From Prinia subflava (lineage: Eukaryota; Chordata; Aves; Passeriformes; Cisticolidae): DNA of 64,000 bases. Under the pieces are notes generated by a model that saw only the letters and a list, made by a program, of their open reading frames with translations, did not search any database and was not told the origin of the DNA. This document shows positions 1 to 15,019 of this stretch, in pieces (the first letter of the stretch is position 1; each line of letters starts with the position of its first letter). The stretch is taken from assembly GCF_021018805.1 (NCBI RefSeq), contig NC_086266.1, positions 992,001-1,056,000 on the forward strand, written 5' to 3'. A program made the translations under genes and the position numbers.

Positions 1-1007
1 AATTGATATTAATACACCAAAGAACAATTAATTTCAAATATTTGAGCACTTGAAGGCCACAATTCATTTGAAAGGAGGTTCTAATTTCCTTACGTCTGTA
101 TGCTGTACAGTGCCTATTCCCTCTGATTTCTAGGTCTACAGATAAAGTATTAATGAAATTATTAAAATTAGTTTTATTCTACACAAACCATTTTTCTGCT
201 TTATTATCCTACACAAGTATTCTTTTACTGAGGCAACAGAAAACACAGAAGCCTGTCATTCATTCCTGCAGGCTCAAAAATCCATTCTGTTGTGTGGTGA
301 TCTGCTGTTAAATCTGGCAGGTGTTTTGTTGGCAAATGTAAATAAAGGTACAGCCACTCTGGAATACTGGGGTATGCCTCACGTTCAACAAAGCACTGAT
401 GTCAGCAGCTTGATGGATATATTTTATACCTGGAAAAGCGACTTCAATTAAATAGCTGTCATTTGAAGAAAGGACATCACAAAAATAAGCAAGTTGTCTG
501 CAAGAACAACTGTTTTACTTTTACTCCTTCTCTTGAATGATGTCTGTCTTGTCAAAGAGGTCTGGGCAAGTCTGATTGACACTGAAGTGAAAAGAAAAAA
601 GCACAAAAGGAAACAACACCCAACAGCACGGCCACTTCACAAAAACAATTTCTTTCTCAGAATTTGTGCTGCTTTCCTCTGCTTCTTTACAGGTACCTTC
701 AAATTTCTGCACGTTGTGCCAGGTAGGGTGCTGAACATGGTGATCCTCCTTCTCTCCACCTCCCATACTTTCCACAATAAGTTGCTTTATCCAAAGAGGT
801 ACTTCAGATATGCATTTATTGTACCAAACTAATGCACCATAAATATAATAAAAGCTGTGCTCCCATCCCTCTGCCTCCCTTGCAGCTCTACAATACGTAA
901 CTTGAATCCTGACAGATTTTACCAGCCGTCAACCCTGACACTGCCTGGTTGCTTAAAATAAATACAAAAACAAGAGCTTTTGAACTGTAAAAGGGTGATT
1001 AATTTTT
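1..1007. other. Unique AT-rich non-coding sequence
   Basis: This stretch is AT-rich single-copy-looking DNA. I see no tandem array, no recognisable transposon and no convincing exon. An open frame at 494-832 begins on TTG, is low in complexity (a run of leucines from a pyrimidine-rich tract) and resembles no protein I know, so I do not call it a gene. The right edge is set by the CR1 3' terminus at about 1008. Confidence 0.6.
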
Positions 1008-1499
1008 CATAGAACCATGGAATGGCTTGGGTTGGAAGGGAGCTGGAAGATCATCTGGTTCCAACCCCCTGCCATGGCAGGGACATCTCCCACTGTCCCA
1101 GAGCTCTGTCCAGCCTGGCCTTGGGCACTGCCAGGGATCCAGGGGCAGCCACAGCTGCTCTGGGCACCTGTGCCAGGGCCCCACCACATTCTCAGGGAAG
1201 AATCAGAATTTCCTCCTGACATCTCATCTAAATCTGCCCTTTAAATCAATTTAAAGCCTTTGCCCCTTCTCCCATCACTCTGTGCCTGTATAAAAAGTCC
1301 CTCCCCAGCTCTCTTGTACTCCCTTCAGGCACTGGAAGGCTGCAGTGAGATTTCCTTTCTTTTCTTCAGCCTGGACAGGTCCAGCAGTCCCACCCCGTGT
1401 CAGGAGAGCTGCTCCAGCCCTCTGAGCATCTCTGTGGCTTCCTTCCACAGACCCACCCCACCTGGGCCATGTCCTTCCAGGCACTGGCCCTGGGGCTAG
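1008..1499 (-). mobile_element. CR1 LINE fragment, 3' end, 5'-truncated
   Basis: The plus strand begins with a diverged form of the reverse-complemented CR1 terminus (CATAGAACCATGGAATGG), followed by GGTTGGAAGGGAGCTGGAAG, a TTCCAACCCCCTGCCATGG stretch, and later the CCCTTCAGGCACTGGAAGG and GAGCTGCTCCAGCCCTCTGA blocks. These are hallmark segments of avian CR1 non-LTR retrotransposons read antisense, so the element lies on the minus strand with its 3' end at 1008. Only about 490 bp survives (the 3' UTR and distal ORF2 region); the reverse transcriptase domain is absent and no frame is intact, as is usual for 5'-truncated CR1 copies. Its truncated 5' end abuts an LTR-like sequence at about 1500. 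The subfamily cannot be assigned by eye. Confidence 0.9.
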
Positions 1500-1500
1500 C

Positions 1501-1915
1501 AGAGAGGATTATTCCATGTCCAATCTCATGAGCAGGGTGAGACAGTACAGCAGTTACAATTCACACCCTCATAATCAGAAGCCAAGATATTTCCTAATTA
1601 CAATCCTTTATAAGCGTTTTTTGGCCTATCAGCTTTTGCCACACCATGCTGCTCATGCTTCTAAGCCAACGATCTAAAAATACCTTCCTTGAGTCTTAGT
1701 ATAACACATCTTTCACGGTTCTCATTCTCCAAAATGTCTGGTCTGTTTGCAAGGCCATTGTTTAAAACTTGTCTCCAGCTCAATTTCCCTCTGAACAATG
1801 TCTGTCCTATCCCATGGCCTAAGTCAGCACACCTTATCTCAGAGTGTGGACACAAATGTGCAAGACCAGGTGAGCTTCCATTCAGGCTTTGAGAAGCCTC
1901 TCACATCCATTTCTC
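1501..1915 (-). mobile_element. ERV solo-LTR fragment (copy 1)
   Basis: This segment aligns by eye along most of its length with 49942-50399. Shared blocks include CTCAATTTCCCTCTGA/CAGCAATGTCTGTCCTAT (at about 1780-1812), CATGGCCTAAGTCAGCACAC and CCTTATCTCAGAGTGTG. On the minus strand a TATA-like CTTATAAAGG (plus 1606-1615) occupies the same relative place as in the other copy. The polyadenylation-signal region is degenerate here, and the distal LTR end is missing where the CR1 begins. The LTR nature is inferred from the second copy, which has TG...CA termini, a TATA box and AATAAA in a plausible order. No internal gag, pol or env sequence adjoins, so this is a solo or truncated LTR. Confidence 0.7.
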
Positions 1916-4900
1916 CCTCTCTGTCCATCCCTTCCCTGCAGCTCTGACCGCCCCACACTGCTCAGTGCCGCTGCCAGACCCGCTCAGGGGCAGTGCACAA
2001 TCCTCCTGCAATATTCCCTTCTGGTTTGTACAAATAGAATCATTTTCTGTCCTAGGTAACATTCAGACTACAGAATCACGCAAGCCAGTGTCTGTGTTGG
2101 TTTTCTTGTTCTACATTACTCAGATTACATATTTAACTTCTAAGGGTTTGGGGTTTTTTTTTCCTGCCAGCGTTGTGCGTGGGGCTCATTAAATACTGAC
2201 CCAAATCCATCTCCCTACATTTCCCTGCAGCATGGCAGATTTTGTGATGGCTCTAATCAGCCTTGGTAGAGCTGCCCACGAGGAAAAGTCAACACATCCA
2301 CACTTGCACCCAAAGCTGTTGGTGACTCTTGGCTCAAGCAAGCAAAGCCCACTGAGATAAAACAGCTCTCCCACTCTGTAAAAGAAATAATTTTGTATCT
2401 AGCCTGCTTCTTTCCTTTTATCTTTCTGATCCCTGAAAAGTAAAACAATGAAATAGAACACAACATCAAATAAAACCAGAACTTGACATGAACTTACTAA
2501 AATAGCAGCTTTTCAGCTTCCAGTTCATTTTGGGTCTCTCACCATTCAGTTCTGCTTTCCATTTTAAACTCTAAATGAGGCTGAGGATACTGAGAAGGCA
2601 CAAACATGACAAGCTATTTTCTCCAATTCTGCTTATTCTACAAATGACATTTATCAGAACTGCTTTGTGCTAAACACTGCTGCTAGGACTGACTGAGTCA
2701 GATCAGGGCTGTTCCAATTTTATTTAGGAAAAAAAAAGTTTTTAAGAAAAAAAGAAATCAGATATATGTTTTGTTTATAATTATTATTTAAACATAAGTA
2801 TTGCATTAAGTGTCTTTTAAAATGCAGCAATAAAGTTTCAGGCAAAGACTCCCAAAATTTTCACATTCTGTCTGAAGTGTAGCCTTATAGGAATGATAAA
2901 TACAACCCCAACATGACAGCCTTTCCACGTGGCATCAAAAGGCACTAATGGAGAATAAATTATTTAATGAGTCCCCGGCTTTTGAAAAAGTGTAGGCCAG
3001 ATAAAAAAGTTATATAACAAAAAACCCCGCAGTCAGAGCAAATACATAGCTCAGAATTGGTCGTTGCTCCTACTGTAGTTAACAGTCAGTTTGTGAGAAC
3101 ATCAATGGTCCAACAACCCACAAACCAACAGTTAATTGCTGCTAATGATTGGCTTCTTGAGGATTATTGCTTAAATAAATCTTAAAAGTTGTGTGCTGTT
3201 AAAAAACCTACTGTTTTCCCAAAGTTGGCAGTGGAGTCCAATGGTTAGTTAGTGTTAGTCAGCCTCCCCATTAATCCTGATCCCAGCCATTAATTCTAAT
3301 CCCCTGCATACATCCAAAGTGCTGAAGTCCCTGATTGTCTCCAACTATTCATTTGGAAAAACGTTACCGAACATCCTGAGAGTGGAAAGAGAAAAATTCA
3401 GTCTCACAGTCTTGTTTCTGCTCACAGGAGAGGGAAGAGATGCCTGGGTGCTGGGGAGTCTGCTCAGTGTAATTGCCACCAGTGAGGCTGTTGGAAATCC
3501 TCGTGTATAAACTCAGTCATCACACATTACTGGGACTGTGTGTTTGGTGTCCTGCTTCCAAATAAACGGAGGAAGTTATTAAAATTAACTAAACCAGGAT
3601 CAAAAGACAATGGCCACTCTGGGGACCCACAGCAATACAGAATTATACTCACACTTAGAACGTCATACATTGCATTTACACTCCCTTTACTAACACCAGA
3701 CTCTCAGGTCAGCCCAATTATTTGATACAATAAAATGTCAGAAAGCACCAAGAAACACCAATTAACTGTAGAAAGGGACTTCTCCTTTCATACACCAACA
3801 GAGACCCTTGAAACAACACTGAAACTTCATCCTGTGATTTCCAAAGGCACAAGGAGTCCAAGTTTTCCATCTTAAAAGGTGGAAACTGGGAACTGATGGA
3901 GAGGTTTGGTCCAAGCCACAGACCAAAGGAATATCCACACACTGCAATGGCAATGCAAGGTCACAGTTTGATACCTCTGGAAGTCAGATGTGTCTGGTTT
4001 GATACTTTAAAAAAACCTGCACAGAACCAGCTGCACCATTTCTGCTGAGAAATCACAAGATTTCTGGGACAATCCAATTTCCAGTAAATCCAATCCCCTT
4101 TCAGACACACAGACATCATAGATTTGCTGTCAGGGACTGCTGAGCTTCTGAAGGTGACAGGCTTCCCCCACAGAAGGGGACACCCCACATCCCCACTGAG
4201 CTCTCTGCAGTGAGGGGAGTCTGTCCCAGGGTAGGGATGAAGCACAAAGATTTCTGCTATCTATTTTATAGTTTAAAACACTTATTATACCTCCTTTTTT
4301 GTCTTTAAGGTAATGATTCACTCCAGTTTTACATCAACCTGTTAAAACAACCTGAAGGGTGTGAGTGTAATTTTCACCATCTCAGATTTCATAAATCAAG
4401 AAAATTAAAGGAGCCAAGCCATCACTTTCCCATTCTAGTTTCCTTCTGTTTTAGGTTGTTAATTGAACTGGTACTTTCCAAGTGTGAATTTTCTGAAGCA
4501 CTGAGTTTCTCAGAATGGATGAAAAGGGGTAAAACTGTTCTCACCTACTGCCAGATCCTCTAACCAGTGATGGTCACTGACGAGATCTCACCTCTATTTC
4601 ACAGCTGTAATTTTCAAAGCTATTTCTTTTGTACCTCCTTAGCTTTTATTGCTATCAGATACAATTCTCATTTTCTAAGAATTGTTTTTTTCATTATGGT
4701 CATCAGACAAAAAAAAAAAAAAAAGGCTACGGATTTAGACATCCTCAACAATTTTTCCTACAGATAAGAGTCACAAGATACCTCTAAACAAAATATATGG
4801 AGCTATTTCTGCATGGAGCAATTACATACAAGAAAAGGTGGTGCGGGTATGGAGAGAGCTGTGCTGTTATCAGTATTTGGTTTTTTATTACAGCACTGGT

Positions 4901-5759
4901 ACCTAAGCTCTGAGTGTTTGGAACACTATTTTCAGGTATTCTTGCAAGCAACAGAATCCTCAGGCACGGCACACTTGCTGACACCACTGCTTACACTTTA
5001 AAAATATGTACAGATATTTATTATTTAGATATTCCCTGCCTGGGGAATTCTAGTCTGATGTATAGAAGGAAACATTAAAGGTTGCAAAAGTTTCCCTCAG
5101 ACTCGCTTGGCTACTCAGAGTCCCACGGAGTGAGGCTCAGGGCTGGCCCGAACCTCAGAACCCATGGAAATGCCTGTTTTTAAAACTGTTTTTAATGGGT
5201 TTATTCAGTCCCATGTCACGACACACACACAGTGCAGGTGGAGCAGGTGCCACCCAGCCACCCACTCCTGCGAACACAAATAAAACTCCGAGGAGGAGAA
5301 CACTGCACCAGGGATCAGCAGGCACAATCACAGCTCCCACCTCCTCCTGGCTGCCCTCTGCCCCTCAGGAAAGAGGAAATGAGAATTTGTGACCTCAGGC
5401 ATCCCATCCCAGCCCTCAGACACCTCAGGAGGTGCCTGCATCCCTCCATAAAGTGAATATCCTCACCACTCACTGCAATTATCACATCAATTATTTGTGA
5501 GCAGGAACACCAACCCGCCACAAGACAGCTGCCTCGGGAAAGTTTGGGAAAGTCTCGATAAAAGATGCATAAGTAACTACGAAAATACAGTAGATAACTG
5601 TCAAAATAACTTTGAACACAGCAAAGCAGATCTGCTGACTTTCCAGCGCGAGAAGAATTTATGGTAATAAGTTTTGGAAAGTAATACAGCCGCGTTGCTA
5701 AAAACGCAGAGCAGCTGCCTCGGTTATTATAAAATGGCTAATTTTTCCTCATTTCTGCC
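1916..5759. other. Unique non-coding sequence
   Basis: About 3.8 kb has no gene I can support. It contains short homopolymer tracts (a T/G-rich run near 2150 and an A-run near 4709-4725) and AT-rich blocks near 2740-2830. Around 3100-3310 there are clustered homeodomain-like cores (GTTAATTGCTGCTAATGATT near 3130, then two TAATCC motifs at about 3270-3300), which could mark a regulatory element, but nothing in the sequence alone proves it. Open frames here are short (about 100 residues or less) and overlap on opposite strands without a recognisable domain. Confidence 0.55.
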
Positions 5760-7500
<1,741 letters not shown>

Positions 7501-10500
7501 TGTAAACGCAGTACAGTCACACAAACGTGCAGAAAACTCCCTGTTTGCTGTCATATGACAGATGATACCAAAAGCAAAAAAACTAATGAGACATCTCCAG
7601 TTAGGAAACGTTTATCTGCTGCCATCTATCAAACAGGCAAAGGCGTAAATAAATAAATATAGCCCAGAAGAACAGAGAGGCTTAAATGTCTACAGGCTCC
7701 AAGATAAATGCGTGGTGTTTATACACTTTAGTCATGACTGAACAGCAGATACATTAGGAACACGAATTAGCTCCAAAGTACTACATTTATCATAAATCTG
7801 AATAAATATTAGAGAAGGGCTCAAGCTGTAAGCCCTGATTTGGATTTTGAACACTGCACGGCTCAGGAGTGCCTCAATCTGGGGATTTGCCTCTGGCCTC
7901 TCTGCCCACATTAGCTGCTCATGCACACTCTTACACAAGCACACAGAATAAATAAGAGTACTCGTGAATATATGAAAAACCCCTCTGCTTGCCCAGGTGT
8001 AAGGGTACAGTATAAGTGCTACTCTGTTGGCTGCCTGTACTTTTTAGTTGTTTTTAAATCAGGGATTTAGCTCTTAGCTACAAAGCGCATTTCCAGAGTC
8101 CACACACAGCTGGAATATTGTGCAACTTTATAAACTATCCGTGCATCCTTTCTGGATAAAACCCTCAGGAGCAGCAGGACTCACCAGGGACAAGTTTATT
8201 CCTTCAGGCTACACCAGGCCTGACCAATCCATTTTTCTGGTGTTTTTGTTAAAGACCCAGCACATCACTTTGAAGATATCCGCTGGGATACCTGCATCAA
8301 ACACACACATACATGCACAGGCACGTGTAGAGATTGTAAATTGAATTAAGATTTTCAACAGAGCACTCCACTACCCACAGTCAGAGCTGAAGAAGACTGG
8401 AAAAGAAGGTGGTTTTTATATAAATATAATTGCTGCCAGGGGTTCCTCAAAAGGCTAGCAACAAGAAAAAATTAAACTGCCTGTAGCCAATTTTAATACA
8501 ACCTGTTATTCTTCCAATCCTATGACAGACATGAGTTCTGACTGAAACAGAAGTAACATTTGGCTGGCTAAAATATCTTTACAGACAACTCTGCCAACAG
8601 ACATTACACATTAACACTGACAATGTCTGACGTTGGCTGTGCAAACATTCTCCTTGTGTTTCGAGTCGGAGCCAAAAGATATTTTATGGCTTACATAAAG
8701 TTTAGTGGCAACAGCAGAGACATATTTTTATGGACAGTAGAGTAAAAGTCCTCCTGTTCCTGACAGGGCTGTTGGGAAACAGGCAGTGTGCAGATATTGG
8801 GATGGGGCAGAAAATATCCCTGCCACTCGTGCTTGCAGGGGTGGACACAAGCACTGGCCACCAAACACTTTCCTAGGCATTATTCACACTTCCTAGCAAA
8901 TTTTAGAAGCACAAAATAATCAATTCCCACTGCAATAGAACAGAGGTGGCCTTGGCTGGTTATTTTTTGGGGGTGGTTAGGAGGGAGATGGGAAGGAGCC
9001 GTTCTGAAAATCCTGATTCCTTTGAAACACAAAGGTCAGCTGCTCGCCCAGGCTGTCTAAAGATCAAAGCTGCATAGGTCAAGAGGAACACAAAGGTTTT
9101 TCAAAAGGCACTTTCTGCCTTACCAGGCAAAAGGAAGAAAGGAGCACATATTCAAAGCGAAAATAAAGTCTTCAAAAAAAATTCCAGATTCATGAAAGTT
9201 TGAAACAAAAGGTTTGTTCTAAAATAAAAGGAGTATCTATAATTCATAGCAACTTTAGTGTTACTGTCTTACACAGCCAGGCTTTAATCATCGCTCACCA
9301 AAATGTGGGATTCTGTGTCTTTCAAATACTCTAGTGCTTCCTGCTTGCAGCTGGCAGGTATGACAGGCAAAATAAAAAATAAAAAAGACTCTGTGCCTGT
9401 TGTGTTTAACTTTTGGAAGGGTTAGTTCAGCATGGTGACATCAGCATCCCACGCTGACAAACTTCACTGCCAATAATTTCAATGCAGGATAACCAGAAAA
9501 GCTCATTACAGCCCCAGAACTGGAAGTGCAGAGGGCACAGAGCTGCTCTCACTCCTCACTTGATGTTTTTAGGACACAGAATTTTGGCCCACTAAGTTTG
9601 GGACTGTTTCTATCTCAAGCCAATAATTTTTCTTGACATTCAGGTCTCTCTCTCCATCTCAGAAGAAACAAAAAAAAAGCCAAGCCTTCATAGATCCACT
9701 GGAGAAGTCTGCTTTGCAATTGATTTATGACCAGCCTAAAGATGAAACTGATTGGTATTCATGAAGAGGAGAAAGGAAAAAAAGGGAAAAAAATTCTGCT
9801 TTTTGGCTCACAGACTGAGTTTGCTTTTGCAATAGGCAAATTATTATGCATCTTCATTAAACAGTGTCTCTATTTGAAGGAATGTTCCTGTTCATTACCT
9901 GACAGAGCTTAAGTGTAAAAAGGCTGAGGGCCAAAAAAAGTGCTCCATATGATTAGCTCTGATTTTCTGTTCCACATAAAGTACATCATTAAAATGAAAT
10001 TACTATTCAGTGTAACCAATATAATTCAGCCCAACTGTTGGAATGAGTGTTTTCTCAAACTCCATTCTGGGAGAATGATCCAGGCTCAAACACAGATTTG
10101 CTCAGGGACAGAGAGGAGCAGGGTTCCAAACTCCCATCACCTCTGGACACAGGCCAGCAGGAGAGGGACACAAAACTCTGCTCAGAGTACTAGCTTCTTC
10201 CATCAAAAACTTAACTATTTTTGGTTTAAATTTTAATATTCAAATTAAAAGTTGTAATCCTGGGGGTAAGAATAGTACAAGAAGCTCTGCAAAATATTTA
10301 GGAGAACAATAACAAAGATCTAAGATATCAGAACATGATAGCACCTTTTTTTTTTCTTTCCAGGAAAGCTAATCTATATTTAATAACAGAGCACCAGGAG
10401 AGGGGCACTCATAACAGGATGAGAAATATTACAGTGTTTCTCTTGTTAAGCATGAAATATAGCCATTAAATCGTTAAAACCTCTGTAGTGCTTAAATATG

Positions 10501-10971
10501 ACAGAAGAAAATTGGTCCCAACGAGATGATCTGATCCTATTACAGTCTTAGAATCACGAGTGTGGACAGCAAGATTGGGAACTGCACAACTTTCCAGTGA
10601 AATTTCAGGACATAACCACCCTTGTAGTGAATCAGTTTTGACTTCCCAGAGAGATTTACACAGAAATGCAGAATACAGCACATTAATTCCTCCTTGTGTC
10701 CCCCAGAGGGGAAACATTCTGCTTAATTAACAACTCTTAAAAAAAGATTAAAAAGTGTACCTTCAGACACATATTTGTTCTCCAAAACCAAAGCTAACAG
10801 TTTGGATAATGGCAATATTTTCCCTGGGATCAGGATGCCAAGATCTCCACAGCTGTGCAGCAGCACGGAAAGCACGGTGCAGGCTCTGCAGGGCTGCAGT
10901 TTGTCACTCTGTCCCCTCTGCAGGCACAGACTGGAGCCCAGCACTGCTGCCCCTCTGAGCCCCACACTGCC
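7501..10971. other. Unique non-coding sequence
   Basis: About 3.5 kb shows no tandem arrays, recognisable transposons or gene structure. Small A-rich runs occur near 9170-9180, 9368-9385 and 9668-9680, and a G-rich patch lies near 8960-8990. Frames in this interval are short and unconvincing. I see nothing specific to annotate. Confidence 0.5.
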
Positions 10972-11331
10972 GGGCAACACCTGGGCACATCTGGGGCTGG
11001 GCAAAACCTGGGCACATCTGGAGCTGGGCAACACCTGGGCACATCTGGAGCTGGGCAACACCTGGGGCACATCTGGAGCTGGGCAACACCTGGGGCACAT
11101 CTGGAGCTGGGCAACACCTGGGGCACATCTGGAGCTGGGCAAAACCTGGGCACATCTGGGGCTGGGAAAACCCTGGGCACATCTGGAGCTGAGCAACACC
11201 TGGGCACATCTGGAGCTGGGCAAAACCTGGGGCACATCTGGAGCTGGGCAAACCCTGGGCACATCTGGAGCTGGGCAAACCCTGGGCACATCTGGAGCTG
11301 GGCAAACCCTGGGGCACATCTGGAGCTGGGC
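10972..11331. repeat. Minisatellite, about 27-bp unit, about 13 copies
   Basis: Thirteen or so head-to-tail units carry the core GGGCACATCTGGAGCTGGGC followed by AAMACCT. Unit length alternates between 27 and 28 because of a variable G-run (CCTGGGCAC or CCTGGGGCAC). Sequence variants include GGGGCTGGG in the first copy and at 11158-11165, GAGCAAC at 11190 and AAACCCT in the last copies, which suggests local expansion of variant units. The 27-bp period keeps frames open on both strands, producing repetitive peptides (GAGQ-LGTS type on plus, QLQMCPG type on minus) that should not be taken as genes. Confidence 0.95.
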
Positions 11332-14300
11332 TGGATGAGACCCAGCCAGCCCCTCCATCCCCAGGCAGGTGTGCTGACGAAGAGGAATGCTTTCAAATAT
11401 TTCAGAAGCACAAGAGTTTTCTGGGTTGTTTCTTTTAATCATTGATTTTAATGGCAGTTTGCATCCTGCCAATTGACGTATCTCCCCCACATTAAAAAAT
11501 AAAATGAACCCACTAAAAATCCCCAGAAGGTGTGAATGCTGCGAGTGCCTGTCTGCCGTGGCTGTGGGGATGTCTGGAGCCTCAGAGGCAGCGCCAGCCT
11601 CCCTCTGAGCATCTGCTCAGCCAAAGCACAGCCAAGAGACATCAGCGGCCTCCTCTGAAGGCAGCCCCAGCCCCAGCCAGGAGCAGAAGCATCCAAAACG
11701 GTCACAGAGCAAAATTCTGTCAGGTGATTAACGGGCAGTGCTCCTAAAGTCTCCATTTTAATCACCTGCAGACTGCTTACACAGACCACAAATGCCACTC
11801 AGTCCTATCGTCACTTCTGCATTTGAATCTTGAAGCAGGTATTTATTATCCGTAATTTTGAAGTATATGGACATACCTACATGCACTTATATACACATTA
11901 AATGGCAGCATAAGCACAAATGTTTATGTATCTGTTCATATATTTATGTGCTCACACAAACATCCATGTGTATATAGAAAAAAAAAGCAGTTTGGGTATT
12001 TTTTGTGGTCGATCAAATCCATACAAGAAATTAATTTGTAATTAGGAGAAGCCCCATACTGTCCAACTTTTCATATTAAGGTCATTATCGGTGTTTATTT
12101 GATGCAGTCCCAGAGGAGGTTTCATCAGAGTTTTTAATAAATTGTTAATTAAAGTTTACAGCTTTGGGAGGTTCTTTTCTGACTGAAAGAAATAATATTG
12201 GCCAGCTCTATTCTCAGAGGCTTTTGGCCTACGATTGCCAGATCCTGCCTCTTCCTTAAAAAACCTCAATAAAACACATTTTAATGAGTGGTGAGCTACC
12301 ACAACTTCCATTAACCACAACTGCATCTGTGATTTCTCACATTAAAAAAATAGTACGTGTTTGATTAGTTGTTGGTGAAGACTTGGATTGTTCCAGCTCA
12401 TTAGATTGACATGAAGGAGGGTTTTAAAAAGAAAGTTGATGCAAAGGTAAATATAACCCCCAGCACTTTCAATTCTCTTCTTTGACTGGTCTTCATTATT
12501 TGTTCCCTGTCTCTTGTTTAACCACACTGCAGCACCACATGAACTTAAATATCAAATAATCATGTCTGGGAGTACTAAAATTGTATTAAAAATACCAAAC
12601 TACCTGAAGTGGACATTACACCTTAGATCATTCCGAGGATTTCACAGTTAGGAAACACAGGTGACATTTCATACTCTTCTGAGGCATGGGGCTGTTGTTT
12701 TGCTTTTTAAATCTCTACTAGAAACTCAAATTCTGCAATTACCTACCTAGAAACTCCCAGTTCAGCTCAGGGTGAGCTGATTCTGATGTCACTCACAGGA
12801 ATCAGCCAAATTCCAAAGAAGGTGTTTTGCTAAAATGCAAATCCTCTACAGGATTTTTGCCAGTACACTTTTCTCCATTTGCCTAAAAGTTAAAGTCACT
12901 TAATTGCTTCAAAGGACATAAAATTAAAATAAATTTAAAAATCAGCAGCTTTTACATTATAAAGTTAAACCACAGAAAAGTGTCTGTGCAGATACAGAAC
13001 TCCATGTCTTTGTCACTTCATCCCAGTGTCTTTGGCATTGCTGAACCAAATTTCCATGCTTTTTAAAACCTTTTTTCTAAACTCTGCTCTTTCCAGTGGT
13101 TTTTGTGAACACCAAATTTAATTAAAATGAAAAATGAAATCAATTAAGAGGCAGTATTTGACATGTGTGACAACACAAAGCTCACTAACTACAGTGCAGG
13201 GATTTATCTTGGATCACAGTGCTTGCCACCAAAACCCATTCACATCACTATCTGGAAGCCAATTCCTCAGGTTGCTGAGAAGGACAATAACCTGGAAATT
13301 AAATCACTATCAGATATTCTAAGCAAATTATTCCATAATAGAATACATTAATCAAAAATATATAATTAACCGTAAGTGCAATAGAACCAATTACTGAAAT
13401 CCTAGAGACACAATTATTTTTAAAAGGCAGTAAAAAGTGAAGAGCAAATTGAATTTTGCCAGAGGTTATTCTCCATGAAAACACGAAAATCAGTGTTTTT
13501 CAGGCGTGCTGTGTCCTGTGTGTTCCAGATGAGGGTGGCACCCTGCCTGTGCTGAGGTGTGCCAGGTGTGACCCCACCTCTGCACCCACCCAGAGCTGTC
13601 ACCTCCTGTCACCCCACGGGCTGTCCGTGCCCTCTGCAGCAAAATGCAAAAGCAAGACCAGCCATTATTTACCTGCTGTGCCAATAAAAGCAGATTTCTG
13701 GTGAAAACCTGTGACATTATTGAGAAAAACCCCTCAGGTTTTTATTTAAATGCCCACTCAGGCACCTCATCTCAGTCTGGGACAGTTTGCCCACTGCATG
13801 GAGAGGTTCTGCATTGCTGTTTGTGTTCTCTGGGGATCTTTTGACTGATGGATTGATTTATTCTGTCTATCTAAAATACAGGGTGCTATCCATGGAACTG
13901 TCATTCACTATCACTCTTGTAATCACTTCATTAGAAATGTGATATTCAAAGGGATCCGTGCTGGCCGTGGTGATTTGGGGAGTGTGGGTGGATACTGAAC
14001 AGCTGCAGCTCTGCTGAGATGTCTCCCCTCAGCCAGTTCCCCCTGCATGGACACAGAAAACCCCACAGAAACCAGAAACTAAAGGAATCTACAGAAACCT
14101 GAAGCCTTAGGTCATTCCTGGAGCTGGCATTATAAAATTAATCCTTTTTATTCCTTCCACTTCCAACATGTTTCAGTAGTAATGAATACTAATGCACCAT
14201 CACTCCTTGATGGGATTTTTTTTTCTAATGATACAGAACACTTTAAAGATTTTTTTTTTCCCTCCACCAAGTGTAATGGTATTTTAATTATGTAGTTCTA

Positions 14301-15019
14301 AATGCTCAAGAACTTTAATGAGGAATTTGATAGACTAATTGAACGAGATGCAGCCAAATATAAAAATTTAAATGGATGCTCCACACGCTTTAGGATTGCT
14401 GCCGAAGGTGCCTGAGGAACGTGCTGACCCCTTTACACAGCACTGTGATATTTCACTCCATGCTTCCCTTTCTGCATCAACAATCCACCTGATGGCAGAG
14501 CAAAGAGCAAACTGGACTGCAGTGGCAGCATCATCACCTCCATGTGAGCATTAATGGGGAGAAACAACAACTCTGCCTGCTGGAATAGAGGTTCCACCAC
14601 AGAGCATAAAGAAACCAGAAATGGAGTTAGCTGAGACCAAATCTTGGGGGAAAGTGCAAATTTAGAACATACAGATAACTTTTTTCCTCCCCTCCCCAAG
14701 GGCTCTTACTGTGTATTATGCAAGCCTTAAAGGACATTTGTTTAAAGTCACCCATCTCATTTCCAGCAGCTCCATAATGCAACAGTAACTTTGCAGAAAT
14801 GTGATTACAAGAGAATAAAGCTCCTGGGACAGAAAAATCCGGGTGAGAATGGCCCAAACACCCCAAATTGCAATTTTACACCATAACCCCTCAGCTTTTA
14901 CAGGCCAGCACAGCAGAGGTGTTTGCAGGGTGGAATTTCTGCTTTCCTGGTTTTAACCATTTAGCCTGGACTGAAGGCAACCAAAGGACAAGGTCCTTTA
15001 GAGAGCTCCTCACACGGTG
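11332..15019. other. Unique non-coding sequence with possible regulatory blocks
   Basis: About 3.7 kb without a gene I can support. A short GC-rich patch lies at 11560-11700 and another at 13540-13640. Elsewhere the sequence is AT-rich; blocks at 12050-12210 and 14210-14360 hold several TTAATTA/TAATTGAA-type cores typical of homeodomain binding sites. Whether they are conserved cannot be judged here. The interval 11820-11990 is rich in alternating TATGT/ACATA-type words but is not a clean microsatellite. Confidence 0.5.

Noticed and set aside
494..832. 112-codon frame with a leucine-rich start resembling a signal peptide
   Set aside because: The leucine run comes from a pyrimidine tract, the start is TTG, and the rest resembles nothing known.
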